A stretch of DNA of 64,000 bases, taken from the NCBI RefSeq assembly GCF_001748285.1, contig NZ_BDGT01000023.1:22906-86905 (forward strand). The letters are read 5' to 3'. This stretch comes from Thermogemmatispora onikobensis. GTDB taxonomy: Bacteria > Chloroflexota > Ktedonobacteria > Ktedonobacterales > Ktedonobacteraceae. A program made the position numbers and the translations under genes. Positions within the stretch are counted from its first letter, which is position 1, and each line of letters starts with the position of its first letter. Shown here piece after piece: positions 44,530 through 53,294 of this stretch. A model generated the notes under the pieces. It saw only the letters and a list, made by a program, of their open reading frames with translations. It did not search any database and had not been told where the DNA came from.

Positions 44530-44671
44530 CCTTTGCAGGCCAGCCGCTCACCCCACCCCAGGGAAGCAGGCGCCCATGAGCAGCCCACAGCTTGTCTCGC
44601 CTGCTTCCCTTGACGATGCATCCAGGTTCAGCTGATGATACTGGACAAGATCAATCTGAAGGAGGCTTGCT

Positions 44672-46237
44672 ATGTTAGAGCCGCAACCACTGGTGTTGAG
44701 TGAGGCAGCCCAGAAAGAAAAGCGCAAGCTGCGCAAGGAGCTCTCGCTCTTCTTTATGGTCTGCTTCACATTGACAGCAATGATCAACATCGATACTCTG
44801 GGAGCCGTCTCTTCCCAGGGAGGCCAGGTCTTCCCCTGGCTGTTGATCACGGCACTGACCTTTCTGATCCCGTATGGCCTGTTAACGGCAGAGCTGGGCA
44901 GCACTTTTCCGGAGGAGGGCGGCATTTATGTCTGGTGCAAGCTGGCAGGTGGGCGCTTCTTTGCAGCCATCGCTTCGATCTTCTATTGGGTCTCTAATCC
45001 ACTCTGGGTCGGCGGTACTCTGGCAGTGACCACGATCGCTGCTTTGAAGACCTTCTGGTTCGGGAACAGCGATTTGCTCTTCGGCGGAAATAGAGTGAGC
45101 GACGCGATCGTTGAGATCGTGATCGCTTTGGTCTTTATCTGGTTCACAACCTGGAGCGCGATTGTTTCTTTGCGCATCGGGAAGTGGTTCTCGACGATCG
45201 GGATTATTTTGAAGCTCTCCCTGCTGGGGCTGTTTGTGATTCTGGCTTTGGCTTTCTTCTTCGGGGGTAAGGCAAGCGGCGCTCACTTGAGCTGGGGGGA
45301 TCTGCTGCCGACAACGAATCTGGGGCTCATTTTCAGCAGCATTATCCCGGTGCTGGTCTTCAACTGGGCCGGTTTCGAGCTGCAGAATGGGGCCGGCGAG
45401 GAGATGTTTGAGCCGCAGCGGGATGTGCCCCGCTCGTTGCTGCGCGCCGGCCTGATTGGCGTGCTGGCCTATGCAATCCCAATTCTGGTGATTCTGCTTG
45501 CGCTACCGAAAGACCAGCTCTCTAATGTCGGTGGCTTCCTCGATGCCTATCAGGCAGTGGCCAGCATCTTGCCCGCGCCAGTGGCGACGGCCCTCGGCTG
45601 GTTGATCGCTCTGGCTCTGATTCTGACTCTGGCCAGCGCCGGCGGCACCTGGCTGATGGGGGCCGACCGTACTTACGCAGTGACGGCTCTCGACGGGGCC
45701 GCTCCCCTGATTCTGGGACGCTTCAGCGCTCGCTTTGGTACGCCGCTGGCGACAAATCTGCTTTCGGGTATGGTGGCAACGCTGGCAATGGTGGCGGCAA
45801 TTCTGGTGACGGCCTTCGGCTCCGGCGAGCTGTCAACGCTGTTCTCGCTGGTGCTGGGCTTCACGATTTCGACGACCGCTCTCTCCTATGCGTTTATCTT
45901 CATCTCCTATATTATTTTGCGCTATAAGTACCCGGATGTGGAACGTCCATATCGGGTACCCGGGGGAATGGTCGGCCCCTGGCTGGTGACGTTGCTGGCC
46001 CTGGCTTCGGTGCTGGTGACAGCTTATTTCACGCTGGTTCCAACGGACGAAACCGTGAGTGGCTACCAGATCAGCCGCGTGACCTATGAGCTGACTCAGC
46101 TGCTGCCGATCGCCATTGTTCTGGTAGTGGCCGTGCTCTTCTATCTGTGGGGACGCTTTGAGCAGCAGCACCTGAGCGCTGGGCAGGTCCCCGGCGAACT
46201 GGTCACCGATGAGGCCGCTCCCAGCACCAACCAGTAG
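44672..46237 (+). CDS. APC superfamily amino-acid permease (second, glutamate/GABA-antiporter-like)
   Basis: 521 residues, about 12 helices, with an early LTAMINIDTLGAVSSQGGQVFPWLLITALTFLIPYGLLTAELGSTFPEEGGIYVWCKLAGG region typical of APC transporters close to glutamate/GABA exchangers, and FNWAGFELQNGAGEEMFEPQRDVPRSLLRAGL before helix 7. GAAGGAGG lies upstream of ATG 44672. It differs strongly from the first permease, so it is not a recent duplicate. A strong inverted repeat follows its stop. Confidence 0.88.
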   Translation: MLEPQPLVLSEAAQKEKRKLRKELSLFFMVCFTLTAMINIDTLGAVSSQGGQVFPWLLITALTFLIPYGLLTAELGSTFPEEGGIYVWCKLAGGRFFAAIASIFYWVSNPLWVGGTLAVTTIAALKTFWFGNSDLLFGGNRVSDAIVEIVIALVFIWFTTWSAIVSLRIGKWFSTIGIILKLSLLGLFVILALAFFFGGKASGAHLSWGDLLPTTNLGLIFSSIIPVLVFNWAGFELQNGAGEEMFEPQRDVPRSLLRAGLIGVLAYAIPILVILLALPKDQLSNVGGFLDAYQAVASILPAPVATALGWLIALALILTLASAGGTWLMGADRTYAVTALDGAAPLILGRFSARFGTPLATNLLSGMVATLAMVAAILVTAFGSGELSTLFSLVLGFTISTTALSYAFIFISYIILRYKYPDVERPYRVPGGMVGPWLVTLLALASVLVTAYFTLVPTDETVSGYQISRVTYELTQLLPIAIVLVVAVLFYLWGRFEQQHLSAGQVPGELVTDEAAPSTNQ

Positions 46238-46275
46238 CCAGCCTCTCTGAGGGAGGCACTCGACCCTGTTGAGGA

Positions 46276-46344
46276 GAAAGGACCGGTCACCAGTTACCAG
46301 TACCCACTCCTTTGCCGGTGGGCCTGAGTCTGACCGGTCCTTTC
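46276..46344 (+). terminator. Inverted repeat between convergent permease and dehydrogenase genes
   Basis: GAAAGGACCGGTCA (46276-46289) and TGACCGGTCCTTTC (46331-46344) form a perfect 14-bp stem with a 41-base loop and C/T-rich flank. It likely ends transcription from both sides. Confidence 0.65.
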
Positions 46345-46383
46345 CCCGCTCTGCACAAGAAAGTCGCTCGCGCTTTTCTCTGC

Positions 46384-47418
46384 TCAGGCGCCTTCGGGCA
46401 CCAGAATGCCGCGCCCGTGCAGGCGCCCGCTCTCCAGATCGTGAATGGCATCCAGGGCCGCCTCTAGCGGGTAGACTACGGTGTGCAGCCGGACCTTCCC
46501 CTGCGCAGTCAGGGCCATCAGCTCGACCAGGTCGTTATAGGTCCCGACCAGATTGCCGATAAAGTTGATCTCGGTTGAGATAATATCAATGGTCGGCACG
46601 ACCAGACGACCGCCGTAGCCGATGACATAGTAGTAGCCGGCCCGACGCAGCATGGCAATCCCACTTTCCAGCGCTCCGCCCTCGCCTACGAAATCCAGGA
46701 TCACCTCGGCACCCTGGCCTTCGGTAATTTCTCGCACGCGAGCCACCTCGCTGCCATCAGCGCGCACCGTGTGATCCGCTCCCCACCCTCGTGCCAGCTC
46801 CAGGGCTTCCGCCGACTTGTCAACAACAATCACCTCAGCTGGGGTCAGGGCCTTGAGACACTGCACGCCGATATGGCCCAACCCACCGGCTCCGATCACC
46901 ACTGCTTTGGTGCCAGGGTAGAGCAGAGGGATAGCTTTCTTGACAGCATGGTAGGCGGTCAGGCCAGCATCGGCCAGGGCCGCGATGTCCTTGGGAGCCA
47001 GCGAGGAATCAAGCTTGACTACCGCGCGCGCGGTGGTCTTTAGAAAAGTGGCCATGCCACCATCGATGGAAATGCCCGGGAAGGCTGAGCTGGTACAGTG
47101 CATGTCATTCCCAGCCCGGCAGGCCCGGCAGAAACCACAGGTGATGAGCGGATGTACAATGACCGTGTCGCCAACGGCGACGGTGCTGACCGCCGAGCCA
47201 ACGGCATGCACCCAGCCGGCATTTTCGTGCCCCAACGTATAAGGCAGCGTTACGCCCGATTTCTCGACCCACTGTCCTTCAATAATGTGCAGATCTGTGC
47301 GGCAGAGGCCGGCCCCCCCAATGCGCACAATGACGTCGAAGGGGCCACTGATGGTCGGCTCAGCAACCTCTTCAACCACCGGCGATTGATTGTAGGCATG
47401 GAGACGAACGGCTTTCAT
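46384..47418 (-). CDS. Zinc-type NAD(P)-dependent alcohol dehydrogenase
   Basis: 344 residues, medium-chain dehydrogenase/reductase. Seen: catalytic Zn site GLCRTDLHI and LGHENAGWV, the structural-Zn cysteines in CGFCRACRAGNDMHC, and the Rossmann motif VIGAGGLGHIGVQCLKA. It oxidises a primary or secondary alcohol. Its ATG overlaps the stop of the MIP18-like gene (ATGA), so translation is coupled. Dehydrogenases of this type sit with the MIP18-like and amidohydrolase genes in propane-monooxygenase (prm/mim) clusters, where they handle the alcohol product. Substrate here is inferred only. ATG 47418 with AAGGAGAG upstream is preferred over the longer frame. Confidence 0.9.
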   Translation of the reverse strand: MKAVRLHAYNQSPVVEEVAEPTISGPFDVIVRIGGAGLCRTDLHIIEGQWVEKSGVTLPYTLGHENAGWVHAVGSAVSTVAVGDTVIVHPLITCGFCRACRAGNDMHCTSSAFPGISIDGGMATFLKTTARAVVKLDSSLAPKDIAALADAGLTAYHAVKKAIPLLYPGTKAVVIGAGGLGHIGVQCLKALTPAEVIVVDKSAEALELARGWGADHTVRADGSEVARVREITEGQGAEVILDFVGEGGALESGIAMLRRAGYYYVIGYGGRLVVPTIDIISTEINFIGNLVGTYNDLVELMALTAQGKVRLHTVVYPLEAALDAIHDLESGRLHGRGILVPEGA

Positions 47419-48224
47419 AGGGGATTCTCTCCTTCCTCGTTGTGCGCTGTCTCTGCGCTCGCGTGCTGGTAACGGGTGCGAAAGAGGGCACTGCACATGG
47501 CGGTATTGAAGAGCAGACTCAGGCGCACAGAGCGCAGGCGACGCAGAAAGCTCTGGAGATCACCGGCAGGGATAGGCTCCCCTTGCTCGTCAACAAAAAG
47601 GGGACCTCCTGCCCGCAATAACCCTAAAGCCTTCCCACGCTCGACATAGGCCCGGGCAGATTTGCCCAGTGCCGCTAGCTGCAGGGTAGCTCCGGGCAGA
47701 CAGAGGCAGGCCCTTTCAGTTGCTTCATCCCACGAGAGATCTTCCAAAGTCCGCGTCCTCAACACCTCCCCACTCAGGCCAGCCTGCAGCAAACGACGCA
47801 GCAAGAGATCCTGGCGCCTGAGAAAGCCTTTCTTCAGAAAGGTGTGGCGCAGTTCCTGCAGATCGCTGTCCGTTGTGACCTCATCGGGGAAAGCAGCAGC
47901 AAAGCTGAGACCATTATTGACCGCTGCCGAGATGGCCTCTCCGGCACAGTGGTCGAGCAGCTGCACCTGGACACTGCTTACCCCTGGCACGGTCCTCGCT
48001 CTCTCAGCCAGGTCCGCCGCCATCAGATAGGCAAAGTTGGGCGCACACCAGAAGGTCGGTAGCTTCAAAAAGATGCCGACCTCCGTCCCGCTGATCTCAA
48101 TTCGGTCGACGAAGCCTAGACGTACCAGCGGCGTATCTAGCTCGGGATCAAGGACATCGGCAATGGCCGCCCAGATCTGCTCTGGCCTGACGAGGGGAGT
48201 GTCTACGACTTCTTGGGACGACAT
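47415..48224 (-). CDS. MIP18/DUF59-like iron-sulfur assembly protein
   Basis: 269 residues. The N-terminal 110 residues carry the DUF59 pattern (AAIADVLDPELDTPLVRLGFVDRIEI, LPTFWCAPNFAYLMAADLAERARTVPGVSSVQVQLLDH), with a Cys in the TFWC position used in the PaaD/SufT group for Fe-S or metal handling. The rest is an unrecognised helical region. Its 3' end overlaps the dehydrogenase start by four bases, and the amidohydrolase lies upstream on the same strand. Longer than a bare DUF59 protein (about 100 residues), as in the version near diiron monooxygenases. GGAGAG precedes ATG 48224. Confidence 0.75.
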   Translation of the reverse strand: MSSQEVVDTPLVRPEQIWAAIADVLDPELDTPLVRLGFVDRIEISGTEVGIFLKLPTFWCAPNFAYLMAADLAERARTVPGVSSVQVQLLDHCAGEAISAAVNNGLSFAAAFPDEVTTDSDLQELRHTFLKKGFLRRQDLLLRRLLQAGLSGEVLRTRTLEDLSWDEATERACLCLPGATLQLAALGKSARAYVERGKALGLLRAGGPLFVDEQGEPIPAGDLQSFLRRLRSVRLSLLFNTAMCSALFRTRYQHASAETAHNEEGENPL

Positions 48225-48404
48225 AGCTGTTCTCTCTCCTCTTGTCTCGTCTCGCCATCACTATGGGCCTCATGTTCGGGGGAAGCGAGGCGGCGGCCAG
48301 GACAGCCACCACGGCGGTACCGCTAGCGCTTGCTCCCGGCAAGCAGGCCGGGCCTCAGCCACCGTCTGCACCCTGCGTGCGCACTGGCCACCGCTACGCA
48401 TCGC

Positions 48405-49502
48405 TCAGGCCCCTGTCTCAGCCCTGGCAGAGCTACTGGCCTCGTCCGTCTGGGATCGACTCATCCCTTCCGCACCGGTGCTGGCCAGCTGCTGGACCAG
48501 CTCGTCGTTGCGCAGCTTCTGCAGTTGTTGTTCGGGATCAATACCATAGAGGCGCGCCGCATTCAACCCCATAATCTTGCGCTTCACATCGAGCGTCAAA
48601 TCGACCTTGAACTCGTCCTTGAGGTCTTGGGGCAGCTCGAAGGTCATGAAGCGCTCAACCAGCCAGCGGGGTTCCCAGATGGCGTAGTCGCTGCCGAAGA
48701 GGATCTTGTCGGGTCCTACCCAGAAGAGCAGATTGGCCATGATCTCAGCAAAGTAGCGCGGACGCGGATAAATGAACGGCAGAGCCACCGCCAGGCCGGC
48801 ATAGACGTTTTTCTCCTGGACAGCGATCCAGCAGAAGTCTTCTAGACGGGGCAGGCCAACATGCTCGACGATGAAATTCAGCTCGGGGAAACGGGAGGCC
48901 GCGTCATCAACATCAGCCACATCGAAGGCATCGCGGTTGAGCGGGTAAATGGTTGGGCCTTTATGCACATGAATATTGGTGATCCCCAGCCTGGCGCATT
49001 CCTCCAGGTAACGATAGGCTTCGGGACTAGAGAGCTTGTAGCCCTTGGAGGAGCCGCGCCACTCCGCCGTGTAGAGCTTGACTCCCTTGATATCCCATTC
49101 GCCCTTTTGACGCCGTAGATACTCCAGACCAGCTTCGCCATCACGCGCATCCCAGGCGCCATTGAGGATAAAGCGCTCAGGATAGCGCTGCTTCATGACG
49201 CTGTTTTGCTCGATGGTGTTGAAGCCATTGATGAAGAAATCGGTGAGATAGGTGGGCTGAAGGATGGCCATATCAACATAGCCCCTGACAAATTCATCCT
49301 GGGCCATACGCTCCGGGCTATAACACTCGAATTCGCTGAGCGGCCAGACATACTCAGCCGGGGAAAGGTTGCGATGATAATCATAGAAGCAGTCGATCCA
49401 GCCGCGCCCGTACTGATTGCGCTGATTGGCGGGACTGGCATCCCAGAGGTGCGTGTGGGCGTCAATGATGAAGATCTCTTCGCCCGTCGAGGTGCGAAAC
49501 AT
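48405..49502 (-). CDS. Amidohydrolase-2 family TIM-barrel protein
   Basis: 365 residues. N-terminal metal motif IDAHTHLWD, then GRGWIDCFYDYHRNLSP, GVKLYTAEW, ITNIHVHKGPT, FIVEHVGLPRLEDF and ILFGSDYAIWEP, giving the His/His/His/Asp set of the family. This particular amidohydrolase subgroup (HTHLWD...YGRGWI...DYHR) is the one found in propane-monooxygenase clusters, where its function is unclear. AAAGGAGG sits just before ATG 49502. The gene heads a minus-strand trio and is divergent from an IclR regulator, its probable controller. No monooxygenase subunit is present in the window. Confidence 0.85.
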   Translation of the reverse strand: MFRTSTGEEIFIIDAHTHLWDASPANQRNQYGRGWIDCFYDYHRNLSPAEYVWPLSEFECYSPERMAQDEFVRGYVDMAILQPTYLTDFFINGFNTIEQNSVMKQRYPERFILNGAWDARDGEAGLEYLRRQKGEWDIKGVKLYTAEWRGSSKGYKLSSPEAYRYLEECARLGITNIHVHKGPTIYPLNRDAFDVADVDDAASRFPELNFIVEHVGLPRLEDFCWIAVQEKNVYAGLAVALPFIYPRPRYFAEIMANLLFWVGPDKILFGSDYAIWEPRWLVERFMTFELPQDLKDEFKVDLTLDVKRKIMGLNAARLYGIDPEQQLQKLRNDELVQQLASTGAEGMSRSQTDEASSSARAETGA

Positions 49503-49850
49503 CAGCTGGCCTCCTTTGTGTCCAGCAGGTCAACAGTGACCCACCCTGTCAGGACCCCCATCGTCCGCTTCGCTGACACCAGCCTCAGAGCCAGGTTCGG
49601 CCTCCTGTGAATCAGGAGCAAACAAGGGGGGTAAAACGCATTACGCTCCCTATTTCTTCAGAACAGGCGAATCCGTTGACTTGTACGCTTGTCATGCTGT
49701 GCTATGGCGCGAGACCTTGCCTGCGCAGACTGATCCGATCGATCCGGCAATCGGGCGAGCAGGAACTGGTCCGGCTGAGCACAGACCGCTTCTCATCCCT
49801 TTGCCTACGTTGCCAGCATAGCATAAAACGATATCAGTGTGTAGGTTGCA

Positions 49851-49867
49851 ATTTCATTATTTGAAAT
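49851..49867. promoter_or_regulatory. Palindrome upstream of the IclR promoter, candidate operator
   Basis: ATTTCA-ttatt-TGAAAT, nested inside a wider AGGTTG (49843-49848) / CAACCT (49875-49880) inverted repeat. It lies 16 bases before the IclR -35 and in the divergent region to the amidohydrolase gene, so IclR could bind here to control both sides. Confidence 0.5.
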
Positions 49868-49882
49868 ATTGTCTCAACCTGC

Positions 49883-49910
49883 TTGACACTAAGACGCAGC
49901 CCAGTATAAT
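49883..49910 (+). promoter_or_regulatory. Promoter of the IclR-family gene
   Basis: Perfect TTGACA (49883-49888) and perfect TATAAT (49905-49910) with a 16-base spacer. The leader to ATG 50015 would be about 98 bases. The remaining part of the 49503-50014 gap, toward the amidohydrolase, shows no other clear promoter. Confidence 0.75.
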
Positions 49911-50014
49911 CCCAGGTAAGGAAGGCCCTGCTTTAGAAGGAAGGATCGTAGCCACTCCAGGTCAGGAGCCAGGCGTGGCCCGAATCCTCAGCCGTGCAAA
50001 GGAGCAACAGAGTC

Positions 50015-50902
50015 ATGGCCAAGCGCTCTCACGCCCACCCTCAACCCCCGGCCCTGCCGCTTTCCGAGTCCAAGCGCGATATCCTGCGCTCGGCGCAGCG
50101 CGTGCTTGCCATCCTTGACCTGATCGCCCGTACTCCTGGTGGACTTACTGTTCGTGCAGTGAGTAGACTGCTTCAGCTCAATATCAGCACCTGCTATCAC
50201 AGTCTGAATACACTGCTGGCCGCCGGCTATGTCGAACGCCTCCCCAGCGGCCACTACGTGCTCGGGCCACAGATCCCGTATTTGAATGATGCCTACCTGC
50301 GCACACTCAGCCACGATTGGCCTGCCCCGGAGCTGCAGGAAGACTGGACAGCCGTCGCTCTAGCGCCAGTCCAGCAGCCCTCTCTTCCACAGCGGCTACG
50401 CCCCATTCTTCACAATTTGAGCGAGCGCAGCCAGGAGCCGGCTTATCTGGCAAGCTGGCGCTACGGTGAGGTGGAGCTACAGGCCATCGTTGAGCCAGCC
50501 CACGCTGAGCGTATTCCAGGCGTCTACATCGGCTATCGCGGCCAGGCTCACGCTCATGCCCTGGGGAAGATTCTCCTGGCTTATAGCTCACCAGCTTTTG
50601 TCGAGGACTACCTGGCTCGCCACACCCTGATCCGCCTGACGCAGCGGACCATTGTGGAACGCAGCCGTCTCTGCGAGGAGCTGCACACCATTGCTCATCA
50701 GGGCTACAGTATTGATCACGAGGAGCTTCACCCTGATACAGCCTGTTTGGCCGCGCCTGTTAGAGATGCTCAGGGTCGTGTGGCAGCGGCTATTGCTATT
50801 TCGTTTCGCAGCAATTTGCTCTCGCGTCGCGGGGAATGGCTCAGCGCCCAGGTCCTACGTGCCGCGCGCCAGGCCAGCGCCGAGCTGCGCCTCGCCAGGT
50901 AG
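50015..50902 (+). CDS. IclR-family transcriptional regulator
   Basis: 295 residues. N-terminal winged helix (SAQRVLAILDLIARTPGGLTVRAVSRLLQLNISTCYHSLNTLLAAGYVERLPSGHYVLG) followed by the IclR effector domain (YIGYRGQAHAHALGKILLAY, LTQRTIVERSRLCEELHTIAHQGYSIDHEELHPDTACLAAPV). It likely responds to a small organic acid or aromatic compound and controls the divergent dehydrogenase/MIP18/amidohydrolase trio. ATG 50015 follows AAAGGAG by ten bases; a GTG seven codons earlier has no site. A GCCGGC hairpin follows the stop. Confidence 0.87.
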   Translation: MAKRSHAHPQPPALPLSESKRDILRSAQRVLAILDLIARTPGGLTVRAVSRLLQLNISTCYHSLNTLLAAGYVERLPSGHYVLGPQIPYLNDAYLRTLSHDWPAPELQEDWTAVALAPVQQPSLPQRLRPILHNLSERSQEPAYLASWRYGEVELQAIVEPAHAERIPGVYIGYRGQAHAHALGKILLAYSSPAFVEDYLARHTLIRLTQRTIVERSRLCEELHTIAHQGYSIDHEELHPDTACLAAPVRDAQGRVAAAIAISFRSNLLSRRGEWLSAQVLRAARQASAELRLAR

Positions 50903-50916
50903 CGCAAGCGGTGCCA

Positions 50917-50934
50917 GCCGGCTTAATGGCCGGC
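50917..50934 (+). terminator. Hairpin after the IclR gene
   Basis: GCCGGC (50917-50922) and GCCGGC (50929-50934) around a six-base loop, flanked by near-matching GTGCC/GGCAC bases. It begins about 15 bases after the stop. No T-run. Confidence 0.45.
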
Positions 50935-51014
50935 ACGCTGGAGCAAATCCCGCCGCCTTCGACTGGCCGCCGGGTCTCTCCTCCCTCGCAAAAGTCCTGT
51001 TCAGCAGACAAAAA

Positions 51015-51044
51015 TAGACCGGGACGTACGTAGTTGTTTATAAT
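51015..51044 (+). promoter_or_regulatory. Promoter of the membrane pentapeptide-repeat gene
   Basis: TAGACC (51015-51020) and a perfect TATAAT (51039-51044) with an 18-base spacer, about 70 bases before ATG 51114. Confidence 0.45.
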
Positions 51045-51113
51045 AGGGGACACAGGAGCTGCTACCATTCACAATAGTGCGGAGAAGAGAGATCAAGCCA
51101 GGAGTCTAGTGCT

Positions 51114-53027
51114 ATGGTCGAAACGTTGATTATCGGGGGCGTTATTGCCTTCTTGCTGGCAGGTGGGCTGGGAATCTTCCTCGGCTTGCGTGTTCAGCGC
51201 CTGTTCATCGAAAGCGTCCGCAAGCAACAAGCAGCCTGGGAGCGGGCAGAGGAGGCTCGACGCCAGGTCTGGGAGCAGAAGCAGCAGCGTGAGATGGCCG
51301 CCCAGAAGCAGAGTCTGGCTAACCAGGTTGAGCAGCTGCGCAAGGCTTACGAGGAGCGCCTCAATCAGGCGATCAGCCAGTTTGGGGTAGAGCTAGAGCT
51401 GGCACGCCTGCCCCGGGTGGATGAGACTCCCATTCTCTCGAAAGCTGCCGAGGAGGGGGGGACTATGCCCGCCCATTGGCGGCCTGCTAACTTATATAAG
51501 GCCGATCTTTCGCAGCGCGACCTTTCCCATCGTTATCTGGGCCGTGCCGACCTCCGTGGGGCACGTCTGGTTGGCACTAATCTTTCGATGGCCGATCTCT
51601 CGCGCGCCTGCCTGGCTGGCGCCGATCTGACAAGGGCGAATTTGACCGGAGCCAATCTTTCGTACGCCGACCTGCGCGACGCCAACCTGAGCGAGGCCAC
51701 CCTGCTGGTCGCAGATCTCCACCAGACCAATCTGACTGGGGCTCGCCTGGATAATATCTATAGCCTGACAGAGGAGCAGCTACGCTCGGCCATCCGCGGT
51801 CCGCAGACCCACAGCGAGGTCGAAGTAGAAGAAACCTCGCCCCGGATGCCGGCAGTCCGTCCAACGCGCATTATCCCCGAGCGTCCAGCCCCAACTACGA
51901 GCACAAACGCCTCCCGCTCACGGGGCCAGGACAGTTCTGCCCCAGCGGCAGAAACCACCCCTCCCATGAGCGCAACTGGTATCAGCAGTTCGCGCTCCGG
52001 CTCTGCTAGCGCCTCCCCAAGTGTAGAAGAGGCCGCCTCTTCGTTTGCAAGCGCCCTCCAGCCCCCCACAACTGGCTTTCCTGTGAATGTGGAATCGACG
52101 TCGACATCGTCGACCTCTTCGCCGCCGTTCACAGCCAGTACGGCGCCTGAACCAGCTTCGGCAGCCACTGCCTCCCCGAGCGCGAGCGCGAGCGCTGAGG
52201 AGCAGGAGCAGGGCGAGCCACCGATGCCGGTTGGCTCGCCAGCCCAGGAAGTCAGCGAAGAGACAGGCCAGGAGATGGAGAGCAGCGAGGACTATTTTTC
52301 GCCGGAGAGCCTGGCCTATATGATGGAAGAGCGACCAGCCAGCCAGCAGCCGGAGATCCCTGCCTGGCTGAAAGCGCTTGAAACCTCGGCAAATGGCGCA
52401 CCGCTCAATTTCACTACAGGCGCTGAGACCGAGACCGAAGTCCAGAGCTTCGCCTCGCCAGGCCTTGCCGACGAAGAGCAGCCGATGACAGGGGGAGAGA
52501 TGCCCCCCGCCTCCCTCTACTCTTCCGAGAGCCTTGACCAGCAAGAGGAGTTTCCTCCCTCTACCACTCTCCCCTGGACGGCCTCTAGCTGGGAACGAGC
52601 CTGGAAGGAGGCCGTTGAACGCCTCGGTTCCTTCTCGCCGCAAGAGACAGACGCGACTAACAAGGAAAGCAATCAGGATGTTGAGGAATTGAGAGCCAAC
52701 CCGACCCCGTTCGCCTTCCGTGTGCCGGATACAGCCTACAAGAGCCAGGCCACCAGCGGCAGCGAGGCCCAGGAGCAGGGGGAAGCCTCCGAGTCTGAGT
52801 CCGACTCCCCCTCAGACTTCCCGCAGGTCCCGGAAACACCTTTCTCTGTTCCTACGCTCGATACCCTACCTTTTATCGAGCGTCTGGTTGATCCTCTGCC
52901 TCAGTCGGAGCGCACCAGCACCGAAAGCCTGCTCGATCCCCAGGTGGCCGATCATATTGTTGACACGCAGGAGCTGCGCGCAATCAAGCAAAAGTCACCA
53001 GCCCCTGGAGAGCAAGCTTCCTCGTAA
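51114..53027 (+). CDS. Membrane-anchored coiled-coil/pentapeptide-repeat protein with disordered tail
   Basis: 637 residues. An N-terminal membrane helix (LIIGGVIAFLLAGGLGIFLGL, residues 5-25) leads to a charged coiled coil (about 35-90), a block of pentapeptide repeats (about 125-215: YKADLSQRDLSHRYLGRADLRGARL...), then almost 400 residues of Ser/Thr/Pro/Glu-rich, apparently disordered sequence with no repeat of known type. The C-terminal third is very acidic. No catalytic motif. A structural or scaffold role at the membrane is plausible but unproven. AGGAG lies nine bases before the ATG. Confidence 0.75.
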   Translation: MVETLIIGGVIAFLLAGGLGIFLGLRVQRLFIESVRKQQAAWERAEEARRQVWEQKQQREMAAQKQSLANQVEQLRKAYEERLNQAISQFGVELELARLPRVDETPILSKAAEEGGTMPAHWRPANLYKADLSQRDLSHRYLGRADLRGARLVGTNLSMADLSRACLAGADLTRANLTGANLSYADLRDANLSEATLLVADLHQTNLTGARLDNIYSLTEEQLRSAIRGPQTHSEVEVEETSPRMPAVRPTRIIPERPAPTTSTNASRSRGQDSSAPAAETTPPMSATGISSSRSGSASASPSVEEAASSFASALQPPTTGFPVNVESTSTSSTSSPPFTASTAPEPASAATASPSASASAEEQEQGEPPMPVGSPAQEVSEETGQEMESSEDYFSPESLAYMMEERPASQQPEIPAWLKALETSANGAPLNFTTGAETETEVQSFASPGLADEEQPMTGGEMPPASLYSSESLDQQEEFPPSTTLPWTASSWERAWKEAVERLGSFSPQETDATNKESNQDVEELRANPTPFAFRVPDTAYKSQATSGSEAQEQGEASESESDSPSDFPQVPETPFSVPTLDTLPFIERLVDPLPQSERTSTESLLDPQVADHIVDTQELRAIKQKSPAPGEQASS

Positions 53028-53213
53028 AGCGAGGCCATGCTTTCTCTTGCTGTCTCTGGCACTTCCCCCAGGCTCCCTTCGCTCTGCAGCGCTACCAGGC
53101 TCTGCAGGGAAAGCGCGCCGTCGCGCCGCTTTCCCTCGAGGGCGAGCCGAGTACTCTTGTCTTCTGGCCGACTTGGCCTGGCTCGGCTCGGCTCGGCTCC
53201 GCTATTCCAGCCC

Positions 53214-53241
53214 TTCACAGGCAGCGCAAATATGCTATACT
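53214..53241 (+). promoter_or_regulatory. Promoter of the FabG-like gene
   Basis: TTCACA (53214-53219) and TATACT (53236-53241) with a 16-base spacer; TGC before the -10 makes it an extended -10 element. A GGCTC tandem run (about 53179-53201) lies just upstream. Confidence 0.55.
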
Positions 53242-53294
53242 AGAGCGGCAAACGGGCGGGGACGCCAAGGTATTTGACAAGGAGTAGACGTTTT

